From HXMU1420-13 sp024742815 (GTDB lineage: Bacteria; Bacteroidota; Rhodothermia; Balneolales; Balneolaceae): 64,000 nucleotides of DNA. Positions 36,632 through 46,267 of this stretch are shown here, piece after piece. Within the stretch, counting starts at the first letter, position 1; every line of letters begins with the position of its first letter. The position numbers and the translations under genes are program-made. The DNA is taken from positions 62,001 to 126,000 of the forward strand of contig JANSXX010000009.1 of assembly GCA_024742815.1 (NCBI GenBank), read 5' to 3'. The notes beneath the pieces were generated by a model. That model searched no databases. It had not been told where the DNA came from and saw only the letters and a list, made by a program, of their open reading frames with translations.

Positions 36632-37638
36632 GAATTCTGTATGGAGTTCAAGGTACCGGACACGGACACATTACCCGTGCGCGCGTAGTATTACCGGTAC
36701 TTAGAGAGTTTGCCGAAGTGGATGTATTAATAAGTGGCTACAATTTTCACATGGATTTAGATGGCGAAATCCGATACAAAGTTCGTGGCATCAGCTTAAC
36801 GTACGATAGCAACGGCAGTGTGGATTTTTTAGAAACGGCATTACAGTTAAAACCACTTACTTTTTTGCGTGATTTAAATGCGTTGCCTACCAACGATTAC
36901 GACTTTGTTGTAAATGATTTTGAGCCGGTAACAGCATGGGCTGCTCAACAAGCTGGTATTCCTTGCGTGGCGATTAGTCATCAGGCTGCTTTTGCTTCCC
37001 CCAATGCGCCAAGGCCATTACGAAAATCACTAGTGGCGGAAGGCGTACTCAAACATTTTGCTCCATTCACAGAGGCACTCGGATCACATTATAAGCGATA
37101 CGACGAATTTATTGAGCCGCCGATTATCCGACAAAAGATCAAGGATTTGCGTCCTACAGATGGTGATCATGTAACGGTATATCTTCCGGCATATGATCAT
37201 CAGTTTTTGAGTGAAATTTTTCAGCAAAATCCAGAGATCGAATGGCATATTTTTGCCCCGGGTTGCGAACGGGCATATAAAAAAAATAACGTGTGGGTAC
37301 GACCTGTTGGCAAAGATTCATTTTTAAGAAGCATAGAGGACTGTCATGGAGTAGTATCATCAACAGGATTTGAAACTACTTCCGAAACCATGTTTTTAGG
37401 AAAAAAGCTTCTTACAATTCCGATCAAAAATCAATACGAACAGTTGTGTAATGCCGCTGCGTTGGAGCCAATGGGCGCATGCATTGCCCACTCTATCGAT
37501 AAAGAATTTAAGCAAACAGTTTCAGATTGGCTAAAGAGCGGGAAACCACTTTCGGTGGATGAGATTACTGATGAAAACGAATTAGTATCGAAGATTATCG
37601 CCAAAGGTTTACAACGAGAAGCCGAAATTGCAGCTTAA
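36628..37638 (+). CDS. Glycosyltransferase, TIGR00661-like
   Basis: This 336-residue protein has the GT-B-like pattern of the MJ1255/VC2487 family: an N-terminal MRILYGVQGTGHGHITRA glycine-rich loop, DYDFVVNDFEPVTAW in the first Rossmann domain and VVSSTGFETTSETMFLGKKLLTIP in the donor-binding second domain. It probably transfers a sugar to a lipid or wall acceptor at the inner face of the membrane. Translation is coupled to the LpxH-like hydrolase upstream (ATGA overlap). It converges on the DinB gene with a four-base overlap. Confidence 0.87.
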   Translation: MRILYGVQGTGHGHITRARVVLPVLREFAEVDVLISGYNFHMDLDGEIRYKVRGISLTYDSNGSVDFLETALQLKPLTFLRDLNALPTNDYDFVVNDFEPVTAWAAQQAGIPCVAISHQAAFASPNAPRPLRKSLVAEGVLKHFAPFTEALGSHYKRYDEFIEPPIIRQKIKDLRPTDGDHVTVYLPAYDHQFLSEIFQQNPEIEWHIFAPGCERAYKKNNVWVRPVGKDSFLRSIEDCHGVVSSTGFETTSETMFLGKKLLTIPIKNQYEQLCNAAALEPMGACIAHSIDKEFKQTVSDWLKSGKPLSVDEITDENELVSKIIAKGLQREAEIAA

Positions 37639-38165
37639 TCGGCTAAGTATTTTTCACGAATCACATTCATGTGATGCCGTTCATGTCCTGCAATGATAAA
37701 GGCTAGTGCTCGAACCGTAAAATCAAAACCACTCGCATTTCCTGTTTGATTGATCATGGCTTTGGTCATGGTACTTAATAAGTGAATCGTTGAAACACGA
37801 ACTGCCAGATATTCATTGGATAGGTTAGCCAAAGTTCGTGAGTTATAGTTGTTATTGGCCATGTATTCATCCTGATCCATGCCGGGCAAAGCTTGTTTCT
37901 CACCTCGGCTGATGGCCATAATCCGAAAACTGAACATTCGCTCCGTTTCAATCATGTGCCCGATTACTTCTTTAATGGTCCACTTTCCGGGAGCGTACGC
38001 ATAAAAAGCTTTATCGCCGGGAATGGTATTGATTAAGGTATAAAGCTCATGCATCTGGGAATTCAGAATGTTGATAATATTCCCTTTTTCCACTAACTCA
38101 ACATATCCGGTATAAAAATTCACATATTCTGATGAACTTGGATATTCATTATCCCAAATTTCCAT
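37635..38165 (-). CDS. DinB family protein
   Basis: This 176-residue four-helix protein of the DinB/YfiT fold has potential metal-ligand histidines in VIGHMIETERMFSFR and in AGHERHHMNVIREKYL. Many members are metal-dependent thiol transferases or hydrolases, others unknown. It is a single gene converging on the glycosyltransferase, with no functional context. Confidence 0.88.
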   Translation of the reverse strand: MEIWDNEYPSSSEYVNFYTGYVELVEKGNIINILNSQMHELYTLINTIPGDKAFYAYAPGKWTIKEVIGHMIETERMFSFRIMAISRGEKQALPGMDQDEYMANNNYNSRTLANLSNEYLAVRVSTIHLLSTMTKAMINQTGNASGFDFTVRALAFIIAGHERHHMNVIREKYLAD

Positions 38166-38224
38166 GGTATGATGCTTTAAATGTGATTGCTAACAACTGT
38201 TAAGATAGAATTCGGTGCCTAGTA

Positions 38225-39013
38225 TCAAAACTTAAATTTTGGACAAAACTCTTTTAAAGGCAACCCATCGCGCGAACTACCTTCATCCCCATCAGCTCTG
38301 AAAAGTTCCATTTCGTAAGTAATATATTTGGGATTATTGTACCGTGTTTGAAAGTACACTTTCTTCCCGCCATTGGTTCTAGAGCAGCGATTGATTTCAA
38401 GTACAGGATCATGTTCGTTCATTCCGAGATGATCGGCAATCTCTTTGGTAGCTAGTGAAGCGGTAATAGAATATCGTCCCGCTTTTATGGGGATGTCATA
38501 CTCATCTTCAAGAATCTCATAAATAGTACGCAGCTCTAAATCCTGATCTAACAAAAGATGCCCGTAGCTCACAGGAAGCCAGGTTCGGTCGAATGCAACG
38601 GGTATATTATTGGCAAATCGTATCCGATCTAAGCGCATTAAAGATTTTTCAGGTGGAATTTCCAAAATGGAATTTACTTTATCATAGCCGGCAACTTTTC
38701 CATGCCACAATAATTTTGAAGAACTACTAAGCCCGGCCCGACGCATATCCTCGTTGAAATCCGTGAGTTGAACGAGATTAGGAGTAGCCGGTTCTTCTCG
38801 AACAAATGCGCCTAATCCTTGCTTTTTGTAGATCAAGCCTTCATTCTCAAGTGCTTTTAACGCCTGCCGAACGGTAATCCGGCTTACTTTAAAATAATCG
38901 CATAATCGCTTTTCCGACGGTAATTTATCACCGGCAGTAAACTCTCCATCGTTAATTTCTGTTCGTAAATGATCGGCTATTTGCTGATGCCGTGGAATAC
39001 TCGATTCTATCAT
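38225..39013 (-). CDS. GntR-family regulator (HutC/UTRA subfamily)
   Basis: This 262-residue regulator has an N-terminal winged helix (about 8-70; PRHQQIADHLRTEI, LPSEKRLCDYFKVSRITVRQALKALENEGLIYKKQGLG) and a UTRA effector-binding domain (about 85-235). I start it at the ATG at 39013. The open frame reaches 39052, but that would place the N terminus inside a 24-base palindrome that is most likely its operator. It diverges from the sulfur operon at 39107 and probably controls it. The effector is unknown; a sulfur compound is a reasonable guess. Confidence 0.9.
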   Translation of the reverse strand: MIESSIPRHQQIADHLRTEINDGEFTAGDKLPSEKRLCDYFKVSRITVRQALKALENEGLIYKKQGLGAFVREEPATPNLVQLTDFNEDMRRAGLSSSSKLLWHGKVAGYDKVNSILEIPPEKSLMRLDRIRFANNIPVAFDRTWLPVSYGHLLLDQDLELRTIYEILEDEYDIPIKAGRYSITASLATKEIADHLGMNEHDPVLEINRCSRTNGGKKVYFQTRYNNPKYITYEMELFRADGDEGSSRDGLPLKEFCPKFKF

Positions 39014-39029
39014 AACGTTCGATATTCTT

Positions 39030-39053
39030 CTTGTTATAACATGTTGTAACAAG
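39030..39053. promoter_or_regulatory. 24-base palindrome, candidate GntR operator
   Basis: The half-sites CTTGTTATAACA and TGTTGTAACAAG are reverse complements except at one position pair (two mismatches in 24 bases). The palindrome lies between the GntR gene (start 39013) and the divergent sulfur operon (start 39107), where a shared operator would be expected. HutC-type regulators bind short palindromes of this kind. Confidence 0.7.
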
Positions 39054-39106
39054 TTTACACATCTTCTTATCCTTGAGCAACAATAAAATCAAATAACGCA
39101 TAAACA

Positions 39107-39670
39107 ATGTTAGACTATTTATCACAACCTATGCCTTGGTATGTAGCGGGTCCGCTAATAGGACTTACTCTACCACTGCTATTGATTGTTGGGAACAAAA
39201 CCTTTGGAATCTCATCGAGTTTTCAGCACATGTGTGCTGCGGTGTTGCCAAAAAAGTTTCCATACTTCGATTACGATTGGAAATCAAAAGGGAAATGGCA
39301 CCTACAGCTTTCACTTGGAATAATTCTGGGTGGGGTATTGGCGTCGTTTTTCACGCCTGAAGGTTACACCATCCAAATCGCGGACAGCACCGTTTCTCAC
39401 TTACGAGATTTAGGCATCACAAATTTCAACGGATTTGTTCCTGCTGAGCTTTTCAATTGGGAAGTTCTTGGATCATTCCAAGGAATTGTACTGCTGGTGT
39501 TGGGCGGACTTTTAATAGGTTTTGGAACTCGTTACGCTTCCGGTTGTACTTCCGGCCATGCTATCACGGGACTTGCCACACTTCAAAAAGCCTCACTGAT
39601 TGCAGTAATTGGGTTTTTTGTAGGTGGTATTATCAGTACCTATTTCATTCTACCACTAATTCTAAGTTAA
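39107..39670 (+). CDS. YeeE/YedE family sulfur transporter half (PmpA-like)
   Basis: This 187-residue membrane protein has about five helices and the conserved motif GFGTRYASGCTSGHAITG, whose cysteine is part of the thiosulfate conduit in YeeE proteins. It represents one half of a full YeeE; the other half is the next gene, 7 bases on. The two-gene form resembles PmpA/PmpB. It is the first gene of an operon under the likely control of the divergent GntR regulator. Confidence 0.9.
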   Translation: MLDYLSQPMPWYVAGPLIGLTLPLLLIVGNKTFGISSSFQHMCAAVLPKKFPYFDYDWKSKGKWHLQLSLGIILGGVLASFFTPEGYTIQIADSTVSHLRDLGITNFNGFVPAELFNWEVLGSFQGIVLLVLGGLLIGFGTRYASGCTSGHAITGLATLQKASLIAVIGFFVGGIISTYFILPLILS

Positions 39671-39677
39671 GAGAGAC

Positions 39678-40085
39678 ATGAGATTTATAATCGCAGGTAT
39701 CGTTTTCGGATTTATACTCATCAAGTCAGAAGTAGTATCATGGTTCCGAATTCAGGAAATGTTTTTATTTGATGCATTTCACATGTATGGAGTAATCGGT
39801 TCAGCCATTTTGGTGGGATTGATTGGAACACAAATCATAAAAAGATGGAACATTAAAGATTTGGAAGGCAACGAAATTTCCATCAAACCAAAGGATAATA
39901 GCCTAACAACCCGTTATATTGTTGGCGGTACATTATTCGGGCTAGGCTGGGCAATTGTTGGAGCATGTCCTGGACCATTGTATGCGTTAATCGGCACCGG
40001 TTATTTGATTTTTATTGTGCCTCTGTTTGCAGCCATTGTTGGGGCAGGGGTGTATGGGATGTTGCAAAGTAAACTCCCTCACTAA
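39678..40085 (+). CDS. YeeE/YedE family half, DUF6691 (PmpB-like)
   Basis: This 135-residue membrane protein has about four helices and the motif GLGWAIVGACPGPLYALIGTG, matching the second half of YeeE-type thiosulfate transporters. With the preceding gene it should form a complete sulfur-compound channel. The MBL-rhodanese gene follows after 24 bases with an AAGGA ribosome site. Confidence 0.9.
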   Translation: MRFIIAGIVFGFILIKSEVVSWFRIQEMFLFDAFHMYGVIGSAILVGLIGTQIIKRWNIKDLEGNEISIKPKDNSLTTRYIVGGTLFGLGWAIVGACPGPLYALIGTGYLIFIVPLFAAIVGAGVYGMLQSKLPH

Positions 40086-40109
40086 CTTTAATTTTATAAG
40101 GATAAGAAG

Positions 40110-41525
40110 ATGTTTTTTGAACAAATATTTGAAGAGAAATTAGCACAATATGCATATGTAATCGGTTGCCAACGGAATGGACAAGCCATTGTAGTGGATC
40201 CGATGCGAGATATCGAGCGCTATGAGCAATTAGCGGCTAAACATGGACTAAAAATTGTAGCTGTAGCAGAAACTCACATCCACGCAGATTATTTGTCAGG
40301 AGTAAGAGAATTCGCCGAAAAAGGTGCGAAGGTATACGTTTCTGACGAAGGTGATGCAGATTGGAAGTACGAATACATCATCGGAAGTGACTACGACTAC
40401 CAGTTACTCAAAGATGGTGATGAGTTTAATATCGGAAATATAAAGTTCACCACGGTATACAGCCCGGGGCATACCCCAGAGCATGTGAGCTATTTGGTAA
40501 CTGATGGTGCAGCTACAGACGAACCAATGGGAATTCTTTCCGGAGATTTCGTTTTTGTGGGTGATGTTGGTAGGCCTGATTTATTGGAAACAGCCGCAGG
40601 ACAAGTAGGTGCCATGGAAGGTTCTGCAAAAGTGTTATACAAGAGTCTTGAAAAATTTAAATCACTCCCTGAGTATTTACAGCTTTGGCCCGGCCACGGA
40701 GCAGGTTCAGCTTGTGGGAAGGCTTTAGGAGCGGTTCCAAAATCTACGGTGGGTTACGAGCAAAAATTCAATAAATCTATTGCCACAACCATCAACGAGA
40801 AGAGCTTTGTAGATTTCATTCTGGATGGACAGCCGGAACCTCCATTATACTTTGCTCGCATGAAGCGCGACAATAAACTGGGACCAAAAGTACTGGGTGG
40901 GCTTCCAAAACCGACGCGTTTGGCGGTGAGTGAAATTGTTGAAGCAACAAAGAGTGATAATGCTGTGGTGATTGATACCCGTAATCGCACAGAATTTATG
41001 TCAGGTCATCTCAAAGGTTCTATTCTAGCAATTATGAATAAGACCTTTAATACCATTGTTGGATCATATGTGACGGAAGATCAGGATATCTACCTCATTA
41101 TCGATGAGTCGAAAGTGGAAGAAGCTGTTGTTGATCTGATCAGAATAGGATTGGATAACATCAAGGGATTTGCCACTCCTGCGGATTTGATGGACAGTAA
41201 TGTTGAGCTGGTATCTACCGAGACAATTAATTTTGATCAGGTTGATGAGTTGCTTCAAAAAGGTGGTTACACCTTATTGGATGTACGCAAAAAATCAGAA
41301 TATGATGAAGGTCATGGCGTAGGAGCGTTAAATATTGCACATACGCGACTTCTAGATCGCATGGAGGAAGTTCCTACTCATCAGCCTGTGATTGTTCATT
41401 GTAAATCGGGTGCGAGAGCATCAGCAGCTAGCTCCCTACTCGAAAATAAAGGCCATACCGTATTTTATGTAGATGATAAGGTTGAGCCTTGGCTAGAACG
41501 TACCAACCGATTGGTACAGGCTTAA
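40110..41525 (+). CDS. MBL-fold hydrolase with two rhodanese domains (persulfide dioxygenase-like)
   Basis: This 471-residue protein has an N-terminal metallo-beta-lactamase domain of the ETHE1/persulfide dioxygenase type (about 1-255; AETHIHADYLSG, SPGHTPEHVSY, SGDFVFVGDVGRPDL, LWPGHGAGSACG). Two rhodanese modules follow at about 265-355 and 370-465. The first lacks a catalytic cysteine; the second has it at about C431 (VHCKSGARAS). It should oxidise glutathione persulfide to sulfite in the cytoplasm. It lies between thiosulfate-type transporters and a TauE-type sulfite exporter, giving a coherent import-oxidise-export path. Confidence 0.93.
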   Translation: MFFEQIFEEKLAQYAYVIGCQRNGQAIVVDPMRDIERYEQLAAKHGLKIVAVAETHIHADYLSGVREFAEKGAKVYVSDEGDADWKYEYIIGSDYDYQLLKDGDEFNIGNIKFTTVYSPGHTPEHVSYLVTDGAATDEPMGILSGDFVFVGDVGRPDLLETAAGQVGAMEGSAKVLYKSLEKFKSLPEYLQLWPGHGAGSACGKALGAVPKSTVGYEQKFNKSIATTINEKSFVDFILDGQPEPPLYFARMKRDNKLGPKVLGGLPKPTRLAVSEIVEATKSDNAVVIDTRNRTEFMSGHLKGSILAIMNKTFNTIVGSYVTEDQDIYLIIDESKVEEAVVDLIRIGLDNIKGFATPADLMDSNVELVSTETINFDQVDELLQKGGYTLLDVRKKSEYDEGHGVGALNIAHTRLLDRMEEVPTHQPVIVHCKSGARASAASSLLENKGHTVFYVDDKVEPWLERTNRLVQA

Positions 41526-41526
41526 G

Positions 41527-42282
41527 ATGTTTTGGGCCCTTTTGGGTGCCCTTTTAATTGGAATATCACTGGGGCTGCTTGGCTCCGGTGGTTCTATTTT
41601 AACGGTACCTGTTCTCATCTATTTGGTTGGAGAACCTGAAAAGGTTGCGATTGCAGAATCGCTGGGTGTAGTGGCTGCAATTAGTATGGTAGGAATGATT
41701 CCTTATGCTATCAGAAAAGAAGTAGACTGGAAAAGTGTGTTCTTTTTTGGGATACCCGGAATGGCAGGAACCTACGGTGGTGCTGCATTATCAAGCTACT
41801 TGAGCGGAACTACTCAACTACTGATTTTCGCCGTAGTAATGATCCTTGCTGCCGGCATGATGATCAAAAACGGAGACGAAGCTAATCCGGAAAAGAAGCT
41901 AAATGTTTCGAAGTATCTTTTGATTATTGAAGGTCTCGTTGTAGGTGTCATAACCGGATTAGTTGGCGTTGGTGGTGGATTTTTGATTATTCCTGCACTG
42001 GTGTTAGTTGCCGGACTTGATATGCGCGTAGCCGTAGGTACAAGTCTGTTCATTATTGCTGCCAAAAGTACACTTGGGTTCTATAAATATTTGGATGTTC
42101 TGAGAGCAGAAAGTCTGGATGTAAACTGGGAATTGCTTGGAATATTCACTGTAGTTGGAATAATCGGCAGTTTTGTTGGAGGTAGAGTTGGCCGCTACGT
42201 ACCTCAGAAAACACTAAAAAAAGGATTCGGCTATTTTCTAGTGGTGATGGGGATCTACATTCTTGGGAGTAATATATTTTAG
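41527..42282 (+). CDS. TauE/SafE family sulfite exporter-like permease
   Basis: This 251-residue protein has about eight hydrophobic helices and the two-fold repeated TauE pattern (GLLGSGGSILTVPVLIYL near the N terminus and GLVGVGGGFLIIPALVLV in the middle). It starts two bases after the stop of the persulfide dioxygenase-like gene and is the last gene of the sulfur operon. Export of sulfite formed by that enzyme is the likely role, inferred from family and position. Confidence 0.9.
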   Translation: MFWALLGALLIGISLGLLGSGGSILTVPVLIYLVGEPEKVAIAESLGVVAAISMVGMIPYAIRKEVDWKSVFFFGIPGMAGTYGGAALSSYLSGTTQLLIFAVVMILAAGMMIKNGDEANPEKKLNVSKYLLIIEGLVVGVITGLVGVGGGFLIIPALVLVAGLDMRVAVGTSLFIIAAKSTLGFYKYLDVLRAESLDVNWELLGIFTVVGIIGSFVGGRVGRYVPQKTLKKGFGYFLVVMGIYILGSNIF

Positions 42283-42360
42283 ACGGGAGACGGGAGACGG
42301 CGAGGCGTGAAAAGTGTGATATTACCTTCCAGCAATCAGCAATCAGCAACCAGCAATCAG
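42282..42360. repeat. Two heptanucleotide repeat tracts
   Basis: GACGGGA is repeated from 42282 (two copies plus GACGGCG), and AGCAATC is repeated four times from 42331 to 42358 (third copy AGCAACC). They fill the gap between the TauE-like gene and the convergent permease. A period of exactly seven bases recurs in other intergenic tracts of this window. Confidence 0.85.
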
Positions 42361-42363
42361 ATC

Positions 42364-43662
42364 CTAACTACCTCGTCGACCTAGCCAAAATAATACGGTG
42401 CCGATCAGTATAAACAGTATGGTCATCCAAATATTGATGAAACTCACTTGAAACATCAGCCAGATACAGGCAATAATTCCTAAAATTGGAACAAGAAAAC
42501 CGCCTTTTAATACGAAGCTATTTTCAGATTTAAACTTAGAGCGCAGTTTGGGAATCGCCGCACAAGTTATGATGTAGAGGAATAATCTGGACAGGACGGT
42601 CATTGCAGCAAGTACAGTAAACGAACTAAATGCTGCACCAAGGAAGGCTATCAAACCAAAAAAGACTACAGAATTTGCGGGGGTTAATAACTTTGGATGA
42701 ACTTTACCAAACCAACCCGGTAATGATTTATCGAGTGCTAACGCATAGGTAAGTCGCGGCGAGGAAAACATATTACTCATAAGATTCGCAGTAACCGAGG
42801 TCACAATTCCTATCATCAAAATAACTGCGCCAAAATCTCCGAATAAGGCTGAAGAAGCATCCAATAAAGGCGATTCAGAAGAAGCTAAATTCGGAACAGC
42901 CGCTTCGGCTACTAATTGAATGAACATATAAAGAATTACGATGGAACCTAATCCAAGGATGAGTGCCTTTGGCATATCTTTTTCCGGATTTTTGGTCTCA
43001 CCCGCCGGAACTACTCCACCTTCAAATCCAACAAAAGCATAAATCAGTAATAACGTGGCTGCTCCTATATCAGAAAAGAGTGGAGGGGATTGGTCAATGG
43101 AAGGAAGCACTTCCGATCCTAACATCACCAATCCTCCGAACACCAGCAAGATCAGCACCGAAAATTTGATTACGGTAAAGATGGCTAACGAGCGAATGGA
43201 TTCAACGGATCCGAGGACATTTACGAAGGTCAACCCGCCGCAAACCAGGGCAAGAGCAATTAATCGCCCAACTCCTTCCCCAGCTGGTGCAAAAAAGAAG
43301 CCAATACTTTCTACTAAGAGCACAGAATTGGCAGAAAAGGAAATGAGTCGCGCCATGTAATACAACCAACCGGCCTGAAATCCGATAAATGGACCAAAAG
43401 CTTCTGTTCCGTAACGAACCGGTCCGCCCGTGCCCCGGAAATACGAACCAGCTTCAGCAAAACTAAGAATTACGGGAAGCATTAGAGTGGCGCATATTAC
43501 ATAAATCCACACGCTATAATCTCCTGCTAATGCTGAGGCACCGCTTGGAAGACCAAAAATTCCGGCGCCAATTAGTCCGTTAACTACGAGTAACCAAATG
43601 CCCCATACACCTAGCTGACGTGGAAGTTTTTCGTTTTCGAGAGTAGAAGGTTGATTTTGCAT
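42364..43662 (-). CDS. APC-family amino acid permease
   Basis: This 432-residue membrane protein has about twelve helices and the amino acid-polyamine-cation family signature near the N terminus (GVWGIWLLVVNGLIGAGIFGLP). The conserved GFEGGVVPAGETKNPEKDMPKAL lies in the middle and there is a long LTYALALDKSLPGWFGKVHP loop. The substrate is not evident. I chose the ATG at 43662; a start at 43719 adds nineteen residues unlike the family. It is monocistronic and convergent with the sulfur operon. Confidence 0.9.
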   Translation of the reverse strand: MQNQPSTLENEKLPRQLGVWGIWLLVVNGLIGAGIFGLPSGASALAGDYSVWIYVICATLMLPVILSFAEAGSYFRGTGGPVRYGTEAFGPFIGFQAGWLYYMARLISFSANSVLLVESIGFFFAPAGEGVGRLIALALVCGGLTFVNVLGSVESIRSLAIFTVIKFSVLILLVFGGLVMLGSEVLPSIDQSPPLFSDIGAATLLLIYAFVGFEGGVVPAGETKNPEKDMPKALILGLGSIVILYMFIQLVAEAAVPNLASSESPLLDASSALFGDFGAVILMIGIVTSVTANLMSNMFSSPRLTYALALDKSLPGWFGKVHPKLLTPANSVVFFGLIAFLGAAFSSFTVLAAMTVLSRLFLYIITCAAIPKLRSKFKSENSFVLKGGFLVPILGIIACIWLMFQVSFINIWMTILFILIGTVLFWLGRRGS

Positions 43663-43936
43663 GGGCGGAATGTAGAGGATTTTAGCGAACCGATGAAGTT
43701 TGAGTAGCAAGTAGCGCATTATAATTCATGGCTGTGAAAGATCTCCGAATAACGAGTAACGAATTACGATTTTAATATTGAGACTAGTACATGCAAAATC
43801 GGTGGTTTAGTGCTTTCGTGGTGGAATTTATTAATCTTCAAATAGCAATGATTAAGTGTGTCTTGCAATCACAAAGTTTTACCGAGTGAAGGATCAGAGT
43901 TCATTATTTTGGGCGACAATAATTTTGGGACATTTT

Positions 43937-46171
43937 ATGAAAGCTTTTAATACGATCAGCGCTTTTTTGTTACTGCTATTCTTTTCACTGTTAACTCAAA
44001 CAGGGATGGCATTTCAGATAGTGGAGGATTCTGAATCAAAAGTGATTCAATCTATTCGGATGAATGCGCAGGAACAATCCGACTTTAAATTTGATGGAAA
44101 GTTAGATGAATCGTTTTGGAACAGTATTCCGGCAGCCTCCGGATTTACGCAACAAGCTCCTGTAGAAGGTGCGGATGCATCTGAAAAAACAGAAGTGCGA
44201 ATCGCCTTCGACGATAAAAACCTGTACATCGGAGTAATTTTATTCGATAGCGAACCCGATCAAATTAAAGCTTTTCAAAAAAGAAGGGATCAAAGAATTA
44301 CCGCAGATGAACGCTTTGTATGGATTTTTGACACCTTCAACGATCAGCGGAATGCGTATTTCATGGAAATCAATCCAAACGGAATGCGCACGGATGGTTT
44401 GGTAAGTACTGGTCAGGGTGGCGGAATAAATCTAAGTTGGGATGGCATCTGGGATGCGCGAACCTACATTGGCGAATTTGGATGGTCGGCCGAAATCAAA
44501 ATCCCGTTTAGTTCGCTTAATTTTGATGAAAATAGCCAACAATGGGGCGTAAACTTTATGCGCGTAATCCGTCGAAAAAACGAAACGGTTTTATGGACCG
44601 GGCATCGACGAAATCAAGGGATTTCACGTCCACAAAACGCTGGTGTGCTTAGCGGATTAACCGGTGTTTCTCAAGGTTTAGGTTTAGAAGTAGTTCCTTT
44701 TGGGATTTTACCCGTTTCAAAAGATGCTACGGTTAGCCAATCCGAAGTAGAAATTAATCCTGATGCAGGGCTAGATATCAATTACAGTATCACGCCAAGT
44801 TTAAAGGCATCCCTAACGTTTAATACCGATTTTGCAGAAGCCGAAGTAGATCAGCGACAGGTAAACTTAACTCGCTTTGCTATAGCCTTTCCGGAGCGCA
44901 GAGATTTCTTTTTGGAGGGAGCAAATATCTATTCCTTTGCACCAAGCAGTGGTATTAACCCATATTTCAGCCGAAGAATTGGCTTAGATCAAGGGAATCC
45001 AATCCCAATTACATTTGGAGCTAGGTTACTGGGAAATGTGGGCTCGAATAACCTGGCTTTAATGCATGTGCAAACCGGCGAAAGTGGTGCTACGCCTGTG
45101 GAGAATTTTACCGTTGCCCGTGCCAAGAGAAATATTGGCCAAGAAAGTACCTTAGGTTTGATTTACACTCGAAGAGCAACTGTCGATACTGTCGGTTCTG
45201 ATATGCAAGATCGTCATACTCTTGGTGCAGATTTAGAACTCGCTACTTCCAGCTTTTTAGGCGATAAAAATCTGCAATTTCAGGCTTTTTATGTATTTCA
45301 CAATCCTTCTACAGTAAGCGATGATTCTACCACTATTTCTGATCGATCGTCGCGTGGAATTCGTCTGAATTTCCCAAACCGACCGTGGTTTGGTCATGTA
45401 TCGTACCGTGAATTTGGAGATGCTTTTGATCCGGCGGTTGGTTTTGCACGACGGGTTGGTTTTCGCCGATTGCAACCTTCGATTGGCTTTGCCCCACAAT
45501 TCGCAAATAGTAAAGTTGTAGATCAGGTAGAATGGGGCATTCGTTTTGAACATCTTATGGATTTAGATTTCACCTTACTAACTCAAGACTTAATTTTTAC
45601 TTTGGGTGAAGTGCAGTTTTCATCAGGTGAAGAAATCGCACTAAATGTGGGCAGAAACTATGAGTTGCTCGAAGAACCTTTTGATATAAAGCGGGATGGA
45701 AGCATTATTATCCCGGCTGGTGATTATACAAATTGGGTTGCCGAAGTTGGTGCCGAAACCGCTGAGTTTCGTAAAATTTCAGCCGGTTTTGAAGTTGAGT
45801 ACGGAGGTTTTTGGTCGGGTACCTACACAGAAATTGAAGGAGGATTGCGCCTTCGTCCCATTCCCGGAATTGAGCTGACCCCAAGTTTTGAGCGAACCAT
45901 GGTTCGATTGCCAGAAGGCGATTTTAATACCAATCTATTCCTTTTCGAAGGAATTTGGGATCTTTCTACCGAGCTATTCTTAACCTTGAATGTGCAATAT
46001 GATAACCTGAGTAATGAAGTGGGGATGAACAATCGATTACGATGGATTATCACTCCGGGCTCGGACTTATTCTTGGTGTATAATCACAATTGGGAAGAAA
46101 ATCCCCTCGGCCGATATGAAACGATTAATCAAGCCGGGATTATGAAAGTGAGTTACACGTATCGATTTTAG
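43937..46171 (+). CDS. DUF5916 family outer-membrane protein with CBM9-like domain
   Basis: This 744-residue protein has a signal peptide (MKAFNTISAFLLLLFFSLLTQTGMAF), a family-9 carbohydrate-binding-like domain (about 35-215; KFDGKLDESFWNSIPAASGF and YIGVILFDSEPD), then a DUF5916 region. The C-terminal half is predicted to be an outer-membrane beta-barrel ending in SYTYRF with terminal Phe. Such proteins are common in Bacteroidota and Balneolota; the ligand is unknown. The start at 43937 is preferred to 43856 because it gives a proper signal peptide. Confidence 0.9.
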   Translation: MKAFNTISAFLLLLFFSLLTQTGMAFQIVEDSESKVIQSIRMNAQEQSDFKFDGKLDESFWNSIPAASGFTQQAPVEGADASEKTEVRIAFDDKNLYIGVILFDSEPDQIKAFQKRRDQRITADERFVWIFDTFNDQRNAYFMEINPNGMRTDGLVSTGQGGGINLSWDGIWDARTYIGEFGWSAEIKIPFSSLNFDENSQQWGVNFMRVIRRKNETVLWTGHRRNQGISRPQNAGVLSGLTGVSQGLGLEVVPFGILPVSKDATVSQSEVEINPDAGLDINYSITPSLKASLTFNTDFAEAEVDQRQVNLTRFAIAFPERRDFFLEGANIYSFAPSSGINPYFSRRIGLDQGNPIPITFGARLLGNVGSNNLALMHVQTGESGATPVENFTVARAKRNIGQESTLGLIYTRRATVDTVGSDMQDRHTLGADLELATSSFLGDKNLQFQAFYVFHNPSTVSDDSTTISDRSSRGIRLNFPNRPWFGHVSYREFGDAFDPAVGFARRVGFRRLQPSIGFAPQFANSKVVDQVEWGIRFEHLMDLDFTLLTQDLIFTLGEVQFSSGEEIALNVGRNYELLEEPFDIKRDGSIIIPAGDYTNWVAEVGAETAEFRKISAGFEVEYGGFWSGTYTEIEGGLRLRPIPGIELTPSFERTMVRLPEGDFNTNLFLFEGIWDLSTELFLTLNVQYDNLSNEVGMNNRLRWIITPGSDLFLVYNHNWEENPLGRYETINQAGIMKVSYTYRF

Positions 46172-46267
46172 GAGGGACAATATTCAATAGACAACATTAG
46201 ATATTCAACGTGCAATTTCGCTAAAAGTCCGAGTTAAAAATAAGTTCTAATTCTAGTAGATGACCTT

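Noticed and set aside
39014..39052. Earlier start for the GntR regulator
   Set aside because: It would place the first codons inside the 24-base palindrome that is the likely operator, and the added residues are unlike the family.
43856..43936. Earlier start for the DUF5916 protein
   Set aside because: It would add 27 polar residues before a signal peptide that begins properly at 43937.
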